DNA from: Casuarius casuarius
Taxonomy: Eukaryota; Chordata; Aves; Casuariiformes; Casuariidae
Reading direction: 5' to 3'
NCBI GenBank assembly: GCA_003342895.1
Contig: PTFA01000160.1
Location: 1,384,524 to 1,448,523, forward strand
DNA length: 64,000 nt
A program made the translations under genes and the position numbers. Shown here one piece after another: positions 1-11,774 of this stretch. Under the pieces are notes generated by a model. That model was not told where the DNA came from. It ran no database searches and saw only the letters and a program-made list of their open reading frames with translations. Position 1 is the stretch's first letter; each line of letters starts with the position of its first letter.

Positions 1-3000
1 GGNGCTCAGGGATTGGGTGCAGCAATAGCGACTGGTGTTCGGCCTGAGACCCTTTTCATTTCCCTTCCCCAAACACGCTCNCCAGGGCTGCTGTGTTCGT
101 CCTACCTCTGCTTCTCCCCACCTTCCCCAGTGAGTTACCCAGAAAACCTCTGCCTCCTCTCTAAGACCCTTCTTCACACCATTCAGCCCTGTGCAGGGTC
201 CTGCCTTTGCCNTCCTGCCCAGGAGGTTGCCAGTAGCTCATGGACTGAAGCTCTTCAGGTTTTCTCACACTCACCCTGCGAGAAGGGGGTGTTCATGCTA
301 AAACATCTAGATTTTGCAGTATTATGCTTTAAATATTTGTATTCTGAGGTTTTAGCTGCAGAAGTTGCAGTGCAGGAAGCAACTGGAGGTTGAGAANGTG
401 CCCAGGCTTGTGATGATCTCTTAGATTTTGGGGAACAGGCTTGAAACCAATCTCTAAAACTGTGCTGGTTCCCNTGCACATGACTCCTACCCTTTCTGCA
501 GGGAGCTACGTGTTGACTCNGGAATTTTAAACTTATCAATATCTTGGTCTGAAGCCACCAGAAAGAACCGAGAAGGTGTGTTAATGGCAACTCCAAGTAG
601 CAAGCAGAGGCTNAGGCTGGTACAGCAACACAAGCGGTCGTGGCCTGGAGGCGATAGTGCCGTGCCTTGCTCTGAGCTTTGGTACCGATCTGAAATTTAG
701 CTGCATTCGCAGCCCTAATGTAAGAAGCAGAAACACCAGGAATGTTTGAAACACGAACTTGTTTCGTGCCCTGTCCCGCTCGAAGTGAGGCACCCCCTGC
801 TCCACGCCTGCCCCGTCCCACCCATCGCTCTTCTCCAAGCCTCCCTGCTCTCCTGGGGGTATGAGATTGTCCCACTCCGCCTCCTCTGATAGCCTTCGTT
901 TTATCTCTTCATCAGCTGTCACCAGACACCAGAAATAATGTTTAGATTTCATGCTCAATATTNCTGATGAAAGTCTAACATCAAAACCCCAGCAGGGTGC
1001 CTGGGAAAATCTAAGGGAGGATATCGGGGAAGCTGTTTCTACAAAGAAAAAGAAATCAACAAAGACTGGTTTTGGTGATTTTTTTTTTCATCCTGGATCG
1101 TAAGTACAAATAATAAGTTTAGGCTTGTGTTTTTTTTATTATTATCGCCCTTCTTGATACCAATCTCTCCTTTTCATTATAATAAATATTGATTTGCGCT
1201 GTTAGAAAACGACTTCTCCTATCTGCTACTTATCTTTTCTCAGGTGCACCAGTGAGGACGTTAGACAGCAAGATTTTATTATCTCCAGAAACACCTGTTC
1301 TGCCACTTCCAACCACAGAAATCTGTGTTCNCACAGCAAGAAAACTGCCCTTCTCGTAATATTTTTCCTTTTTCTGGTGGTGTAAGGCAGTGTGTCAGCA
1401 GCCTGGAAGGCCAGGTCCTCCCTCNTGCATGGCAGCGGGGCGGTGGACTTGGTACACCACCTCGTTTTTCTTTCCTGGTCCACATTACAACAAGCCCTGG
1501 TACCATCCCAGAGAGGTTTAGCTGACTTCTTTGTTAATCCTAGACCCAAGGACTAGTAATTCTCANCTGCAATTCTTGAAAGAGTTAGGAGTTTTAAGAA
1601 ATATCAAGTTAGTGTTGATTTCTTCTTTATGGATCCAGCCTGTTAAATCATGGATGACATCCTATGTGTCTGGAGGGCAGACTGAAATAGTCCCCTGCAG
1701 TATGGCTGCTTCTCTTAACCATCCTGCCCTGTGGCAGGACAAACACCCTTGCAGACTGCTGATGAGGGGTTTTCTTGTTGGTGAACGTTTTCCTACNCTG
1801 ACGTCCCCAGGGCAACGGCCTCGTTCTTCTGGTGAGCCTGTGCACTTCCAGGCACAGCTCTTGCGCTGCATTAGTTATCGTCCACGTGGAATTTGTTTCA
1901 TGCCAGCAGAAATGTGCTCAGGTTGGTATAAGAAGTGAAATAAAAATAGCTCCTTTCCCCAGAAGAGCNCTCTGGTTATACAAGATGGATCAGCAAAACC
2001 CAGAGCGGAGGGAAGGGTAACGCCAAGGGCGGGTTTGTAATGTCAGCTCCTCGTGAGCATCACAGCAGAAATTAAGCTGTAACATGGATGTAGATTTGGA
2101 AAAGGAGGCAGCTGGGAGAGCCAGGAGACAAGAGTGCTGCTTGGGAGAAGAGAGTCACAGGGTTGGGAAGAGGAGGAGGATATAACTGATAATATTCAGC
2201 GATTTCTATTGCTGAACAGGGGCCTTGATCTGCAGCCGGGAGGGATCGGTGCTCCATCCCCATGGGAGAGCCGAGGCACTGCTGGTTGCTTGTCACCTTC
2301 CTGCCNTCCCAAAAGCAATGGCCCCTCCGAGCTAGTCTGAATGGGGACATGGCAGACAAGGTCCCCATCACCAGGGGAGGGTGAGCTGAGGATAGGGAGG
2401 ATATGGACAAGGTCCCCATCACCTGGAGAGCCGTTTGGAGAACACTTGAATTTCCTTTGCTGGGGCGCTGCGGAGGAAGGAGAGCTCAGAAAATTTTTAG
2501 CNAAGTGAAGATTTCCAGTGTTGGCCTGGAAAATGCCATGAGAAAAGCATTTACCCTCNTATCTCAGTGCTTCCAGACTTATTCATGAATACAGCCAAAA
2601 TCATTTTCATGAGATATCAACAAGATCTACATGAATAAAGTATAACAATGTTTTCTTAAAATCCAGGGAGTCTTTTTTTTTAAAGCCAGAGCCTTAGTTC
2701 AGAGCACCTGCCAGCCTCAGAGCAAACCACAGGCAATTTCTACTAGGGGAAAAAAAGCAATCCTGCTTGTTTCGTTGCCTATCTTTGCCCTGNGGTGCTC
2801 TCAGGCTACACCTGAGCCTGGGGGGCCAGTTGGGAGGGAGGGAAACCAATTGTGCTGCATTTAAAGATGTGATTTTTATCAAAAACCGCCTTTTATTTAT
2901 CAGGTTTTGTAAAGTGCCTTCTCCCAGAGTCATGGGGTCATGAGTTAATCTCAGCATTCAATTAAATAAAAACATACATCTCCCACCTTCGCAGTTGAGA

Positions 3001-3390
3001 GGTTAACAGAAATGAGAAGAATCCCACAGTGTTTTCTGTGCTTAGGGCCGGGGTCTGGGGGAGGTTAACTCCTTGCTTTTCGCAGCTCGTAGTGGCGAGA
3101 GCAAAGCCGGGCCGTTTGCTCGTGTTCCTGAGATGGCTTGATGGCTTTTGCTCACTATTCTGGACGCTGGTTTGTGCTTGCTCTCGCGTTAGCCAGACCA
3201 AGTCATCGTCCTTTCCCGCNGCAACGCACCTGAACCTGTGCGTGCATCCCCGTCCCCGGCTCTGTGCAATGCCGACTGCTGCCGGACGCACTCGAAGTTT
3301 CCAGAACAGATTGGGCTGCATATAAAGTTTATCAAAAAAGGGGTTTTTTTGTTTTTTTTCCCCCAAAGGACTCCTCCACCAGCTACGTAC
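1..3390. other. Non-coding sequence of mixed composition, no gene recognised
   Basis: No recognisable gene, RNA or transposon is visible. Open frames are short, overlap on both strands and are often crossed by single Ns. Two AT-rich patches (about 1080-1215 and 2580-2680) contain TAAT-type and poly-T stretches. An 18-bp direct repeat lies at 2355-2372 and 2406-2423. The stretch leads into the CpG-rich domain that starts near 3400. Confidence 0.6.
2355..2423. repeat. 18-bp direct repeat, 51 bp apart
   Basis: The 18-mer starting GACAAGGTCCCC occurs at 2355-2372 and again, identically, at 2406-2423. The bases between the copies are not otherwise repeated. It looks like a small local duplication with no evident function. 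Confidence 0.7.
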
Positions 3391-3399
3391 TAGCAAACG

Positions 3400-3580
3400 T
3401 CCCAGGAGGGACACGAAGCGCTCGGCAGCCCGGCCCCGCGCCCCCCTCCACCCCCACGGCGCCCCGCTGAGCCCGGCCCCCGGGGCCGCGCGGGTGCCGA
3501 TGTGCGGGCTGTCGACACGGACATCCTGCGCAGGCGATGGGGCTTTCCTCCCCGAGAGCAGGCACCTCCAGCAGACGCTT
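3400..3580. promoter_or_regulatory. CpG-island-like segment
   Basis: This is the first dense CpG cluster of the window (runs such as GGCCCCGCGC and CGGGGCCGCGCGGGTGCCG), next to an AT-rich upstream flank. No first exon or splice donor is recognised nearby, so a promoter is not shown. It may be part of the general CpG-rich mosaic of this domain. Confidence 0.5.
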
Positions 3581-3779
3581 TCACCAGCAGATTTATTATT
3601 ACTGGTGAGGAAAAGGAAACCATGTGGAGCCCGNGCGCGGAGCCCGGGAAAGAAGCCGGCCACTTGGAGGCAGACGGGAATTTCCTGAAAGGTGAATATG
3701 GCANGGCATTAAAAGACAAATAAATAAAAACACCGTACTTTATTCCTTCGCCTCAGCCGTGCTCCAGCTTGCCTTAAAC

Positions 3780-4560
3780 CCAGATAATACGGGAGCGGAG
3801 GAGCTGCGGTCACGGGCGGGAGCAGAGCGCCGCTGCCTCTGAACACGCGTCGGTCCCGGTGCCGCTGCCGGGCGCTGCGGGGNGGCCCAGGACGCCCCAT
3901 AAAAGCACGGATGGAGCAACTACACCTATGGGATGTTTCCATCTCGCTCCAGGGAGCTGGAGATGCTTTAGGGGCCAAGGCAGAAGGGTTTATCCCCCCA
4001 TATTTTTCTCGTTTGCCTACGCGGCGGCACTGATCGGTCCTCGCGGATCCATAACGGTGCCGCTCGTAAGTGCTTGTACAGATTTTTATTTCTGATGTGT
4101 CCCTGCCCAGCAACCGGTCGCACCTCAGCTCACATCCCGCCGGCACGGAGGTGGCAGCCATCCCGCGGTCCCTGCGGACAAGGACCCCAGGTGCCACCGG
4201 CTGCCCCGCGCCGGCCCCGTGACCGAAGCACCCTGCCAGGGCGCACCCGAAATCTGAGCATCTCAAAGTGGAGAGCTGCATAACGTGCCAACAGCGAAGG
4301 GCTGCTGGGACTCTCGTAACTCCTCCGCTTCTATATGCTGCGGCTGCTTTCACCCTGATGCATCCTCGAACACCGCCGTGCTCCTCCCGCGGTCCCGCCC
4401 GGCGATCACGGGTGGTCGTCGCGCTGTGAAACACCCCGTGGGTTGCCGTCCACGTCGCCCCGAGGACTCGCTCGCTGCCCTGGGGTGGTTTTACCCTCCA
4501 GCAGCAAGCAGAAATGCCGCCACCGGAGACGGGATCGGCGGCACCCTTCCCGGAGGTTCA
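3780..4560. promoter_or_regulatory. Diffuse CpG-rich segment
   Basis: CpG dinucleotides are frequent across about 780 bp, with short AT-rich interruptions. The 241-codon reverse-strand open frame here is attributable to the scarcity of stop codons in GC-rich DNA. No protein family is recognised. Confidence 0.45.
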
Positions 4561-5169
4561 GAGCGGTGAAGATCGCTCTACTAGCGAAGCACAGCGGTCG
4601 GGCGCTGGCTATTGACCCCCCCATAGTTCCTGTGTTTTTCCTGTCCGTGTTTCTCCGCANGATCATCTCTGCTCCCACTGCCTCTTCCCGGCCTGCCACA
4701 TTGAGCCCAGATGTCTCCTTTAAAGGGGAACTGCAAAGTTTTGTTTAAAATAACACTATTTAAAAAAAAAACAACCCTTCCAAGATCGCTAGTAATTAAT
4801 CACCTCTACGTGCAGGCTCCAAGCTTGCAAACACATTTGAAAGCAAACTACTTTGAGCTCAGCTTCCCCCTGCTCACCTGCCAAGCCCCAGCACTAAGCG
4901 TTTGTGCATTCGCTGCCAGGAGCTGATTTTACCTCCACCAAAAGCGGTGAGTTAGATCCCAGCGTCCGAACCCAGGCAAAACTGCGAGGGATGCGGCGGG
5001 AGCGCTGCAAGACTCGGGCTGGCCTGGTCCTGCACTNCTGCTGCACGGAGCTTTGGACGTTAAGCTGAGAAACCAGGAGGAGCTGAACGTCAGCAGTGGC
5101 CTAAACCAGAGCCCTGTCCCCACGCTGCNGCCGCGCTCCACCGTAGGATCAGTTTTAGGCCCAAAGGGT

Positions 5170-5583
5170 GAGAAGTGGGTCTGCTTCCCCGCTGCAGCCT
5201 CAGGTCTGAAGAGAACTGGCCGAGACGCGGTGGGACCAGCTCGCTGCTCCGCAGGCACGAATCAGGTCGCCGGTCTGCTCTCATCAGCCTGCACTCGGCT
5301 GACTGCTGCCAAGCCGTCCTGACGCGCAGCTCTGCCCAGGGCCGCTCGGCGCCTGCTCGGCGCGGCCTCCTTAAAACCAGCCTCGCAACCTGGCCGGGAG
5401 AGGCGGCGGGAGCCGAGCACTCGCGCCCCGGAGCGCTGCTCCCGCTGCAGAGAGCCGCCGCGCCGGGCTGCTTCCCATCGCCGCCGCAGGGACCCGGCCC
5501 CGGGCTCGGCCCCGGCAGCCGTCGCCGGCACCGCCATCTCCAAACACCCCCTCCTCCCCTGACCCCTCCCCGCCCCCCGCCCC
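5170..5583. promoter_or_regulatory. CpG island
   Basis: Very dense CpG from about 5300 to 5540, ending in a C-rich tract at 5541-5583. It directly adjoins the AT-rich block at 5584-5705. An island next to an AT-rich block is the recurring pattern of this domain. No exon was found. Confidence 0.6.
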
Positions 5584-5705
5584 GAGCTTTAATTTATCAG
5601 GAGAATTATTAAAACAGCCATTTCTCAGCTGTCTAATGTTTCAAACCCCTGCGCTCATTCCTCTGGTAAATATTTACAGAGCTTGACATTGTCTTCAGCT
5701 CATTC
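5584..5705. promoter_or_regulatory. AT-rich candidate conserved non-coding element
   Basis: This is a sharply bounded AT-rich island in GC-rich DNA. It contains TTTAATTTATCAGG, GAATTATTAAAACAGCC and GTAAATATTTACAG (a forkhead-like palindromic core). The open frames crossing it are not family-like. Cross-species conservation is inferred from composition and motif density only. Confidence 0.35.
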
Positions 5706-6439
5706 NCTTTTGCACCAAACAATCCCAAACGCTCGTTTCCCTTCTCCCACCGCTCCGAGCGGNGAGCCTGGGGCCGGCACTCGCCGCACGCTGCCCGATG
5801 CCGGGCGGAGGCAATGCCAGCGTCTCCATCCACTCCTGCTACCGCTTTCCGGAGGTGGCCTGCGCCTATTAAGCAAGCAGGACGCAGAGCTTTTGCTTTN
5901 GGAAGTAGAGGCCATCACAGTATGTTTTTCCACATCTTTTTTCCACATTTTGCCGCCCCCTTTCTCAAGCAGCAGCTGGGGCCACGGTCCCTCCTTCCGG
6001 GACTGCGGAGCCCTGGGAATGTGGAGCCGTGCGGAGCAATGCGGAGCATCCTCGGAGACGCAGGAAAGAGGGCAGCAAATCCTCCCTCCAGCTTCCCTGA
6101 CCTCCTCCAGCTCGCTCCACACCCGGCTCCGAGACTTTCTTGGGTGCTCCCAGAGCGCCNGGCACTCCCAGCCCACAGCCCCCGTCACAGCCGATTCCCG
6201 CCGGAGCACGAAGCCTTGGGAACAAGCGGACACGGGCACCGCTTCTCCTGCTCGCTAAAGCCAGGCTGGTAAACCCCGCGGGGCTGAGCCCTGCCTGCTG
6301 CTGCTGCCGAAAATATGGCAATCAAAACCATCAGCTCCCCGAGAAGCCTTTCGGGATGAGGCTTCGTGCTCTCGCTCTTCTGCAATCAGTCCGTCGCCTC
6401 TGCCGTGCTGGAGCAGCGAGGATGAACTGGTTGGAACGT

Positions 6440-6790
6440 TTCTTGACCAAGTCTATTTTTGTCTAAATACAGTATTTCATCAAAAGTGGAGACTCTTGTG
6501 GCGATGCATTGATTTTGATGACATTTCAACAGGTTAGATCGAGGACTCTGTGGTCACTTCTGAACGGACAGAGAGAGACAAATCAAAACCCCAATTCTTC
6601 TGATTTGGCAATGGATGTTTCAACACCATCCCAATTTGCAAAGCCATGCAGGAGGTCAGATTTTGTTTCCAGCAAAAAAAANCAATCAATTTCGAGCTCT
6701 TGAAATTGTCGGGAAGCAGAATTGCCATCCCCTGCCAGTTCGATCATAACATAATAATTTCATTCCACCTATTTTTCACGTTAAAGAGAT
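6440..6790. promoter_or_regulatory. AT-rich block, possible regulatory element
   Basis: This segment is lower in GC than its neighbours and has motifs such as TAAATACAGTATTTCATC and GATTTTGATGACATTTC. No open frame here looks coding. Function is unproven. Confidence 0.25.
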
Positions 6791-7380
6791 GAAGTCCCTT
6801 CTTCTACTTCTTCCTGAAGCATTTTCAGGGGGCTGCCTCACAGGTGGGCAGTGCTGAGGGGTTGTTCAAGGAGCCGGAGGTTCCTGAGTCAGCGTCTAGT
6901 GCACATTAATATGAATCCCTCCATCCCCCGTCCATCCTTTGGCCCATTCTTGGCCACTCAAGAACAGATGCCCCCATGAGACGCCGTGGGATGGCAACTT
7001 TCCTATGGAGAAGCTGGAGTGTTAGATTACCCGACACCTAGACGGAGACCTGTGGGATTTCTGCTTCAAGCCACACAAGGATGTCTGTAGCAGGCCTCAA
7101 AGTAATAAGACCGATAAGACCAGTCCTACTGCTGCCCTCCAAGAATCCCACCAAAACAATAAGTGGTTTTTAAAAAAGGCACTCATTGTTTAGTGAGGGT
7201 TTTTTTGTTTTTTGGTTTTATTTCTTGCAAGCAAGNTTGCTGAAATTCCACTCCCTCTTTCATTCCTGGGACTGTGCGGNGACATCGCTATGGAATCAGC
7301 AATAAATCACTTCCAGCATTGACAAATGGAAGTGCCAGCCTGGAGCCGTACCAGCGGCTGGGACCTGCCAAGTTGCCGGT
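6790..7380. other. Intergenic spacer
   Basis: Mixed-composition DNA with a T-rich stretch around 7195-7225. I see no gene, RNA or repeat family here. Confidence 0.5.
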
Positions 7381-7384
7381 AGAA

Positions 7385-7535
7385 TAACTGCTCCAACGCG
7401 CGGGAGCCGGGGAGGCAGGAGGCAGCGTCCGGGCCCCGGGCTGAGCCTCGCCGCCGTCCCCTTGCGCTGGTGCGTGAGAGCCCGAGCGAGGCAACAGAGG
7501 CCGGAGCACGTGTCTCGTCGCACGCGCTCTCTCTC
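7385..7535. promoter_or_regulatory. Short CpG island
   Basis: CpG-dense stretch (GCGCGGGAGCCGGGG, GCCTCGCCGCCGTCCCC) of about 150 bp. No transcript evidence is visible in the sequence. Confidence 0.45.
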
Positions 7536-8299
7536 CTCTGCAAACGCTCATTTGGCCGCCTGGCAGATGCGGCCATTCCCGCACACCAGACCCTTGCGGC
7601 TCTCCTCGGAAGGGCACCAGCAGCTCATCCATAGGATTTCCCAACCATCCACCAGTGCTCCTTCCTAGGGGGTCAGGGAGCGAGAAAAGGAGGGACCACG
7701 TCTGAGGAAGACCTGATGGCTCAAGCACACCGCGAGCCTCCGTTGTCCCGGCCTGGCGCTGAACGGACCTGCCTGGGTATTGCCGAGCGGNGCAGAAGCC
7801 TTGGCCGTCCCACACGTGTCTGCGAGCACCCGAGGGAAGGCCCGGGTGTCCCTCAGCTGCAGGGTGCCCTCCCCAGCGCTAACCCTGCCCCACTGCTTCC
7901 TGCCTTGTGCAGGGACAGATGCTGTTACGCCAGTGCCAAGGCTTTCGGCAGCGCCTAGGCAAGGCACGAAATGCCCCTTGGTGGCCACGTGCTGTGAAAC
8001 CTGAAGGTCTTTGGACTTAAAGGAAGAAAAATCTAGTTTGTCATCAGAAGACCCTTTGCCAAGCAGCGCGGGACGTGCGTGCCAGTGACAGAGCACGTGT
8101 GTCCCTAGCATCCATCTCCAAACATCCAGCGTTAGCCTGGCCCCACCGGCCTGAGGGAAAAGCAGATGTTTGGCCCACATATTCGTTCTCGGGGATCACA
8201 TAGGCAGGCGGCACAGCGTGCGGCTCCGAGGCCGGCACCAAGCGATTCCTCATGCGCCAAAATGCTTCCTACCCGCACAAGCTCCATCTCTGACATAGA

Positions 8300-8400
8300 T
8301 GATGAACTAAAGTCTGCTTAGGTGGTAATTCATCTCAGTGCTTAATCCCCATCCAGGTTTATTATAGATTTTCCGTGCTATTGAATCAGGCTTACGGCTG
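8300..8400. promoter_or_regulatory. AT-rich candidate conserved non-coding element
   Basis: About 100 bp of AT-rich sequence (GGTGGTAATTCATC, TGCTTAATCCCC, TTTATTATAGATTTTCC) immediately before CpG-rich DNA at 8405-8560. TAATCC is a K50 (OTX/PITX/GSC-type) homeodomain core. Its functional status is inference. Confidence 0.3.
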
Positions 8401-8839
8401 CATCCCACGAGACCTCCACTCACACAGAGCCGGCGCGAGGCGGCAGCGGGTCCCGGCCGCCNGCAGCCTGCACGGGCTCGGCGGCGGCTTTGGAGGGGAT
8501 TTCCACCCCGCTCCCAGGATTCGGCCCCCTCCTTACCCGCGCGCATCCCTCCAGAAGTCAGTCAGGATTTGCAGCTGTAATAGGGCTGTGACAGCAGGAG
8601 AAAAAGCGCGTAACCAGGGGCACTTATGGGAGATTTTCTTTTAAATACGGAGCACTTCAGGAGCGCGTCTGGCTGACAGGCCCCGAGAAACGCAATTCCA
8701 AATCCTGGGGATGCCTTGGGTGGTGCCTGCACGGGGGTGTCCGGTCACGGCCCGCCTGCACCCAGGCCGTGACCACCGCCCTGCATTTTCCAGACTTCTT
8801 CGCAGGAAGCCGGGCTGGATTTTGTCTTTCCCCCCAAGC

Positions 8840-8985
8840 TTTCATGCATGGTGAATTGTTAGCAGCACGCTTTACATTTTCTGCCTCTCCTTACAATAAC
8901 TAAATAAATGCCACATGCATGCCGCTCGCCGCAGCCCGGCCCTTACGTGCGTATTTGCTATAGATTCCTGGCATTGCTGAATCGC
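8840..8985. promoter_or_regulatory. AT-rich candidate conserved non-coding element
   Basis: AT-rich block with CATGCATGGTGAATTG, ACAATAACTAAATAAATG and a second CATGCATGC, placed between GC-rich segments. Open frames across it are out of frame with each other and uninformative. Confidence 0.3.
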
Positions 8986-9320
8986 CGAGCGAGCGGGAGC
9001 GTGGAGGAAAGCGGCGGCGCTGCGCCCGGTGCCCGCGCCGAGCCGGGGCTTGGGGCTGCCATCCGGGAAGCAGGGCACGTCCCGCGGGAACTGAGCCCCT
9101 GCTGAGCCCNTTTTTGGGGGAGGCTCCCGTGTCCTCCTGGGGCAAGCGGCAGCATTTGGGGGGGAGGCGGAGGGGGAGCCCTTTGGGGGGGGGGGGTGGC
9201 TGCATTTTGGGGGGACAGAGGGGTCCCTGCGGGGGGAAGCAGCGGGGGGGGCGGGGGGGGGGGGGGGGGGGGTCGCAGCTCTCATCCCATTGGGGAGGGG
9301 AAGGAAAGGGGGGATGGTGG
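8985..9320. promoter_or_regulatory. CpG- and G-rich segment with long G tracts
   Basis: A CpG-dense part (8985-9110) runs into a G-tract region that includes twelve Gs at 9185-9196 and twenty at 9253-9272. Several G runs lie within short distances on one strand, which fits the sequence requirement for G-quadruplex formation. Poly-G length is often unreliable in assemblies, so exact run lengths should not be trusted. Confidence 0.6.
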
Positions 9321-9494
9321 GAAAATTAAAAATGAAACATATTTGTTACTGGGAGGGGAGCTCTGACCTTATAATAAACGGATTAGAGGGGTTTCCAGGC
9401 GGAAATGAGCCCGCGGCTGCCGGCGGGTGCGGGGCGCCCACGGCTCGTGCAGTGCCACTGCCCCCGCGCGGCCCCCGCTCCCCGGCTCGCCCAC

Positions 9495-9560
9495 ATCCCG
9501 GCCTCTCCTGCATCCCGGCCTCTCCCGCATCCCGGCCTCNCCNGCATCCCGGCCTCTCCC
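9495..9560. repeat. 17-bp tandem repeat, about 4 copies
   Basis: The unit ATCCCGGCCTCTCCCGC starts at 9495, 9512, 9529 and 9546, an exact period of 17. One copy contains two Ns. It is a small GC-rich minisatellite and explains the repetitive peptides in open frames across it. Confidence 0.9.
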
Positions 9561-9654
9561 AGCCTGGGAGCTGGCGGCGCCACCGGACCACATCTCTGCT
9601 GGCCGCTGCTGCCAGCCCAGGGGAGAAAATGCACTGCAGCTGCACACGGGGAAC

Positions 9655-9775
9655 GCCAGCGAGGCGCGATTCGAAGGCAATTAGAGTGCAAGGTTTGAGC
9701 TGTTTTTATAGGTTTTTAGATAAATATAAATTAGTTTTTAATGGGATGCTATTAAAAGCGTTGCCACCCTTGCCG
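9655..9775. promoter_or_regulatory. AT-rich candidate conserved non-coding element
   Basis: About 120 bp of AT-rich sequence with GGCAATTAGAGTGC, AGATAAATATAAATTAG and TTTTTAATGGGATGC, set in GC-rich DNA. CAATTA and TAATGG are homeodomain-type cores. Conservation was not tested. Confidence 0.35.
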
Positions 9776-9906
9776 GGTGTTGGGGTGAGGCCCCTCCCGG
9801 CAGCCTTTCCCAGGACTGATGCTCCGGCAGCGGCAGGCAAGGGAGGGGGAAAGGGCAGAGAGGGGCTGGTCCCTGCCCTGCTTGTCCCGGCCAGGCCCCA
9901 TCTGAC

Positions 9907-10105
9907 GGCCTCCGCACACCGGGTCCTGTCCCGACCAGCCTCCATCCCACGGCCTCCACACGCCCGGGTCCCATCCCAGCCAGCCTCCATCCTGCAACAT
10001 CCACACGCCCGGGTCCTGCCCGGCCAGCCTCCATCCTGCAACATCCACACGCCCGGGTCCTGCCCGGCCAGCCTCCATCCCGTGGCCTCCGCGCACCCAG
10101 TTCCC
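9907..10105. repeat. 44-45 bp minisatellite, about 4.5 copies
   Basis: Units begin at 9907, 9951, 9996, 10040 and 10084 (periods 44, 45, 44, 44). Each contains a conserved CAGCCTCCATCC core, at 9936, 9981, 10025 and 10069. Units three and four are nearly identical, which suggests recent expansion or homogenisation. The array explains the repetitive Pro/His-rich and Trp/Gly-rich frames on the two strands, which are not genes. Confidence 0.92.
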
Positions 10106-10324
10106 CTGGGTTCCTACTTTTCCTGCAAGCTTCACTCCGAAACTCGTTGTCCGACACTCAGCCCCGTCATTCCTCCTCTGTAATTAACTTCAGCTAACAC
10201 CCATAACCACTCGCTTACNCGTGCATCCTCCACCCTTGCCCCGGGCTGCTCGAGGGGCCTGCTCAGCCCTGTGAGTGACACCTAACGAGACACCCGTGGA
10301 GGCAGAGCCATCAATCGACACACA

Positions 10325-10445
10325 CACTTTCTAGCCGCAGATTGGTATTTGCAGCACCAAAGTGATGTCTCATTACTTTGCTGTAGTGATCTTGTTAAAT
10401 GCCAATTTAAAACCTGATCACAAAAGAGTGGTGTGCAGGATTGCA
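10325..10445. promoter_or_regulatory. AT-rich candidate conserved non-coding element
   Basis: This block contains CACCAAAGTGATGTCTC, CATTACTTTGCTG, TGCCAATTTAAAACC and TGATCACAAAAGAG. It is flanked by GC-rich DNA and has no credible open frame. It looks like a clustered transcription-factor binding region, which is inference. Confidence 0.35.
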
Positions 10446-10589
10446 CCCGGAGAACAATATATCGTCAGAAAGAGGTATCCAAAGGCTGCTCCGTGGTCCC
10501 TCACTGCAATGCCNTAGGGAGAAGTGAAAAAGGCCTTTTTTATCGTCTAGCCTATCCTCCACGGGCCGATACAGCCCTGTGCATTAACC

Positions 10590-10800
10590 CCCAGGGCTTC
10601 TTTCAGTGTAAATTTAAATGGCTCAGGGTTTCCGTCNCTCCCCTTAGGAGACCGCTCTGAAGTCTGCTGTGAAGTTTCCCTGGGAGGCAGCCTAAACACT
10701 TAATTTCTTTCCCCTTTGTCCTAATTGCAGCTAGAAAAATAATGAGAAAGTTATTTACAAACCGTTCAAAGCTAAAACGTGCACACACAAATCCTGCCCT
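10590..10800. promoter_or_regulatory. AT-rich candidate regulatory block
   Basis: Contains GTAAATTTAAATGGC, CACTTAATTTC, CCTAATTGCAGC and AAAATAATGAGAAAG. The pyrimidine tract ending in TAATTGCAG at about 10721-10731 resembles a 3' splice site, but no coding exon follows it. Confidence 0.3.
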
Positions 10801-11774
10801 GATAGCACGTGTGCGGGGCGTGCGCGTGTGCGACACATACACGACACACGTCAGTGCACGGTTCAGCTGCCCTTGCTCACGTTCCCTCGCCAAGGGCCTT
10901 CCCAAGCCGCCCAGCGTCCACACCGCCCAGCGCTCGGACAAGCCCTCCGGATCCACCTCCCAGCGCTCCGGAGGCTGGTACCCGGGCACGGTGCGCGGGG
11001 AAACCTGGTGCCCACCAGCCCCTCCACTCCCTTCAGGCTGGGGCCAGTTAGGCTGGTGCAAAGGTGGAAAAGGGTCTTGGCCATCCCAGCTGCCGAGGAG
11101 CTCCTGCAGCAGCGGCTGGAGCGAGAGCGGCCAGACTGGGCTGGTGGGCACTGCCGGGGCCGGGCGAGGACGGGGCCNGGCCGGAGGGACAGGGCGTGCA
11201 GGGGCCGGGCCAGGCAGGACATAAACCGACAGGCAGATCTGCAGGAGCCGGGGGGACAGTGCCGGTGCCTCGACGGCCGCAGAACCACGTGGGGGTTGCA
11301 CGGAGACTTGCCCGGAGACTTGCAGGGCAGCTGCGAGGCGCTTGGCCTCGCTGCGGTTTGGAGCACCAGCCTCGTCGCAAAGGGTGNCGCAGAGCTGGGT
11401 TTAGGTGTGCCAGCAGCACTGGGACACCGCCGGCCTCAGAGCCCCCAGCTGCACATCTAGGGGCGATGGGGCCGGTCCTGCCCCTCTCTCCCCAGGGCNC
11501 CGCTCACCCCGGCGGGGTTTCTCCCCGTTTGGAGACCGTCCCTGGAGCCGAGGAGCGTCGGGGAGGTGACCGCGACACCTCTTACCCAGAGCACCAGCCA
11601 AGCGAGCGCTGCAGCCGCGCAGGGGGTCGTGCGCCTGTCTGGAGGTTAATTGTGTCCCTGTCACGGCAAAACACCTCCCGAAGAAGACAGCAGGCAGGAT
11701 ATGAAGGCGCTGCNATCCCCCCGCGCGTAGCAGCACCATGTGCTGCCCTTGAGTGGAGCGGGTCTGCGGAGACT

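Noticed and set aside
3315..3330. TATAAAG sequence near the first CpG island, as a possible TATA box
   Set aside because: Isolated AT motif next to a T-rich tract, with no initiator, exon or coding frame downstream.
9290..10183. 297-codon forward frame with repetitive Pro/His/Arg-rich peptide
   Set aside because: The repetitive part is the translation of the 44-bp and 17-bp minisatellites. Ns fall inside, and the opposite strand is open as well.
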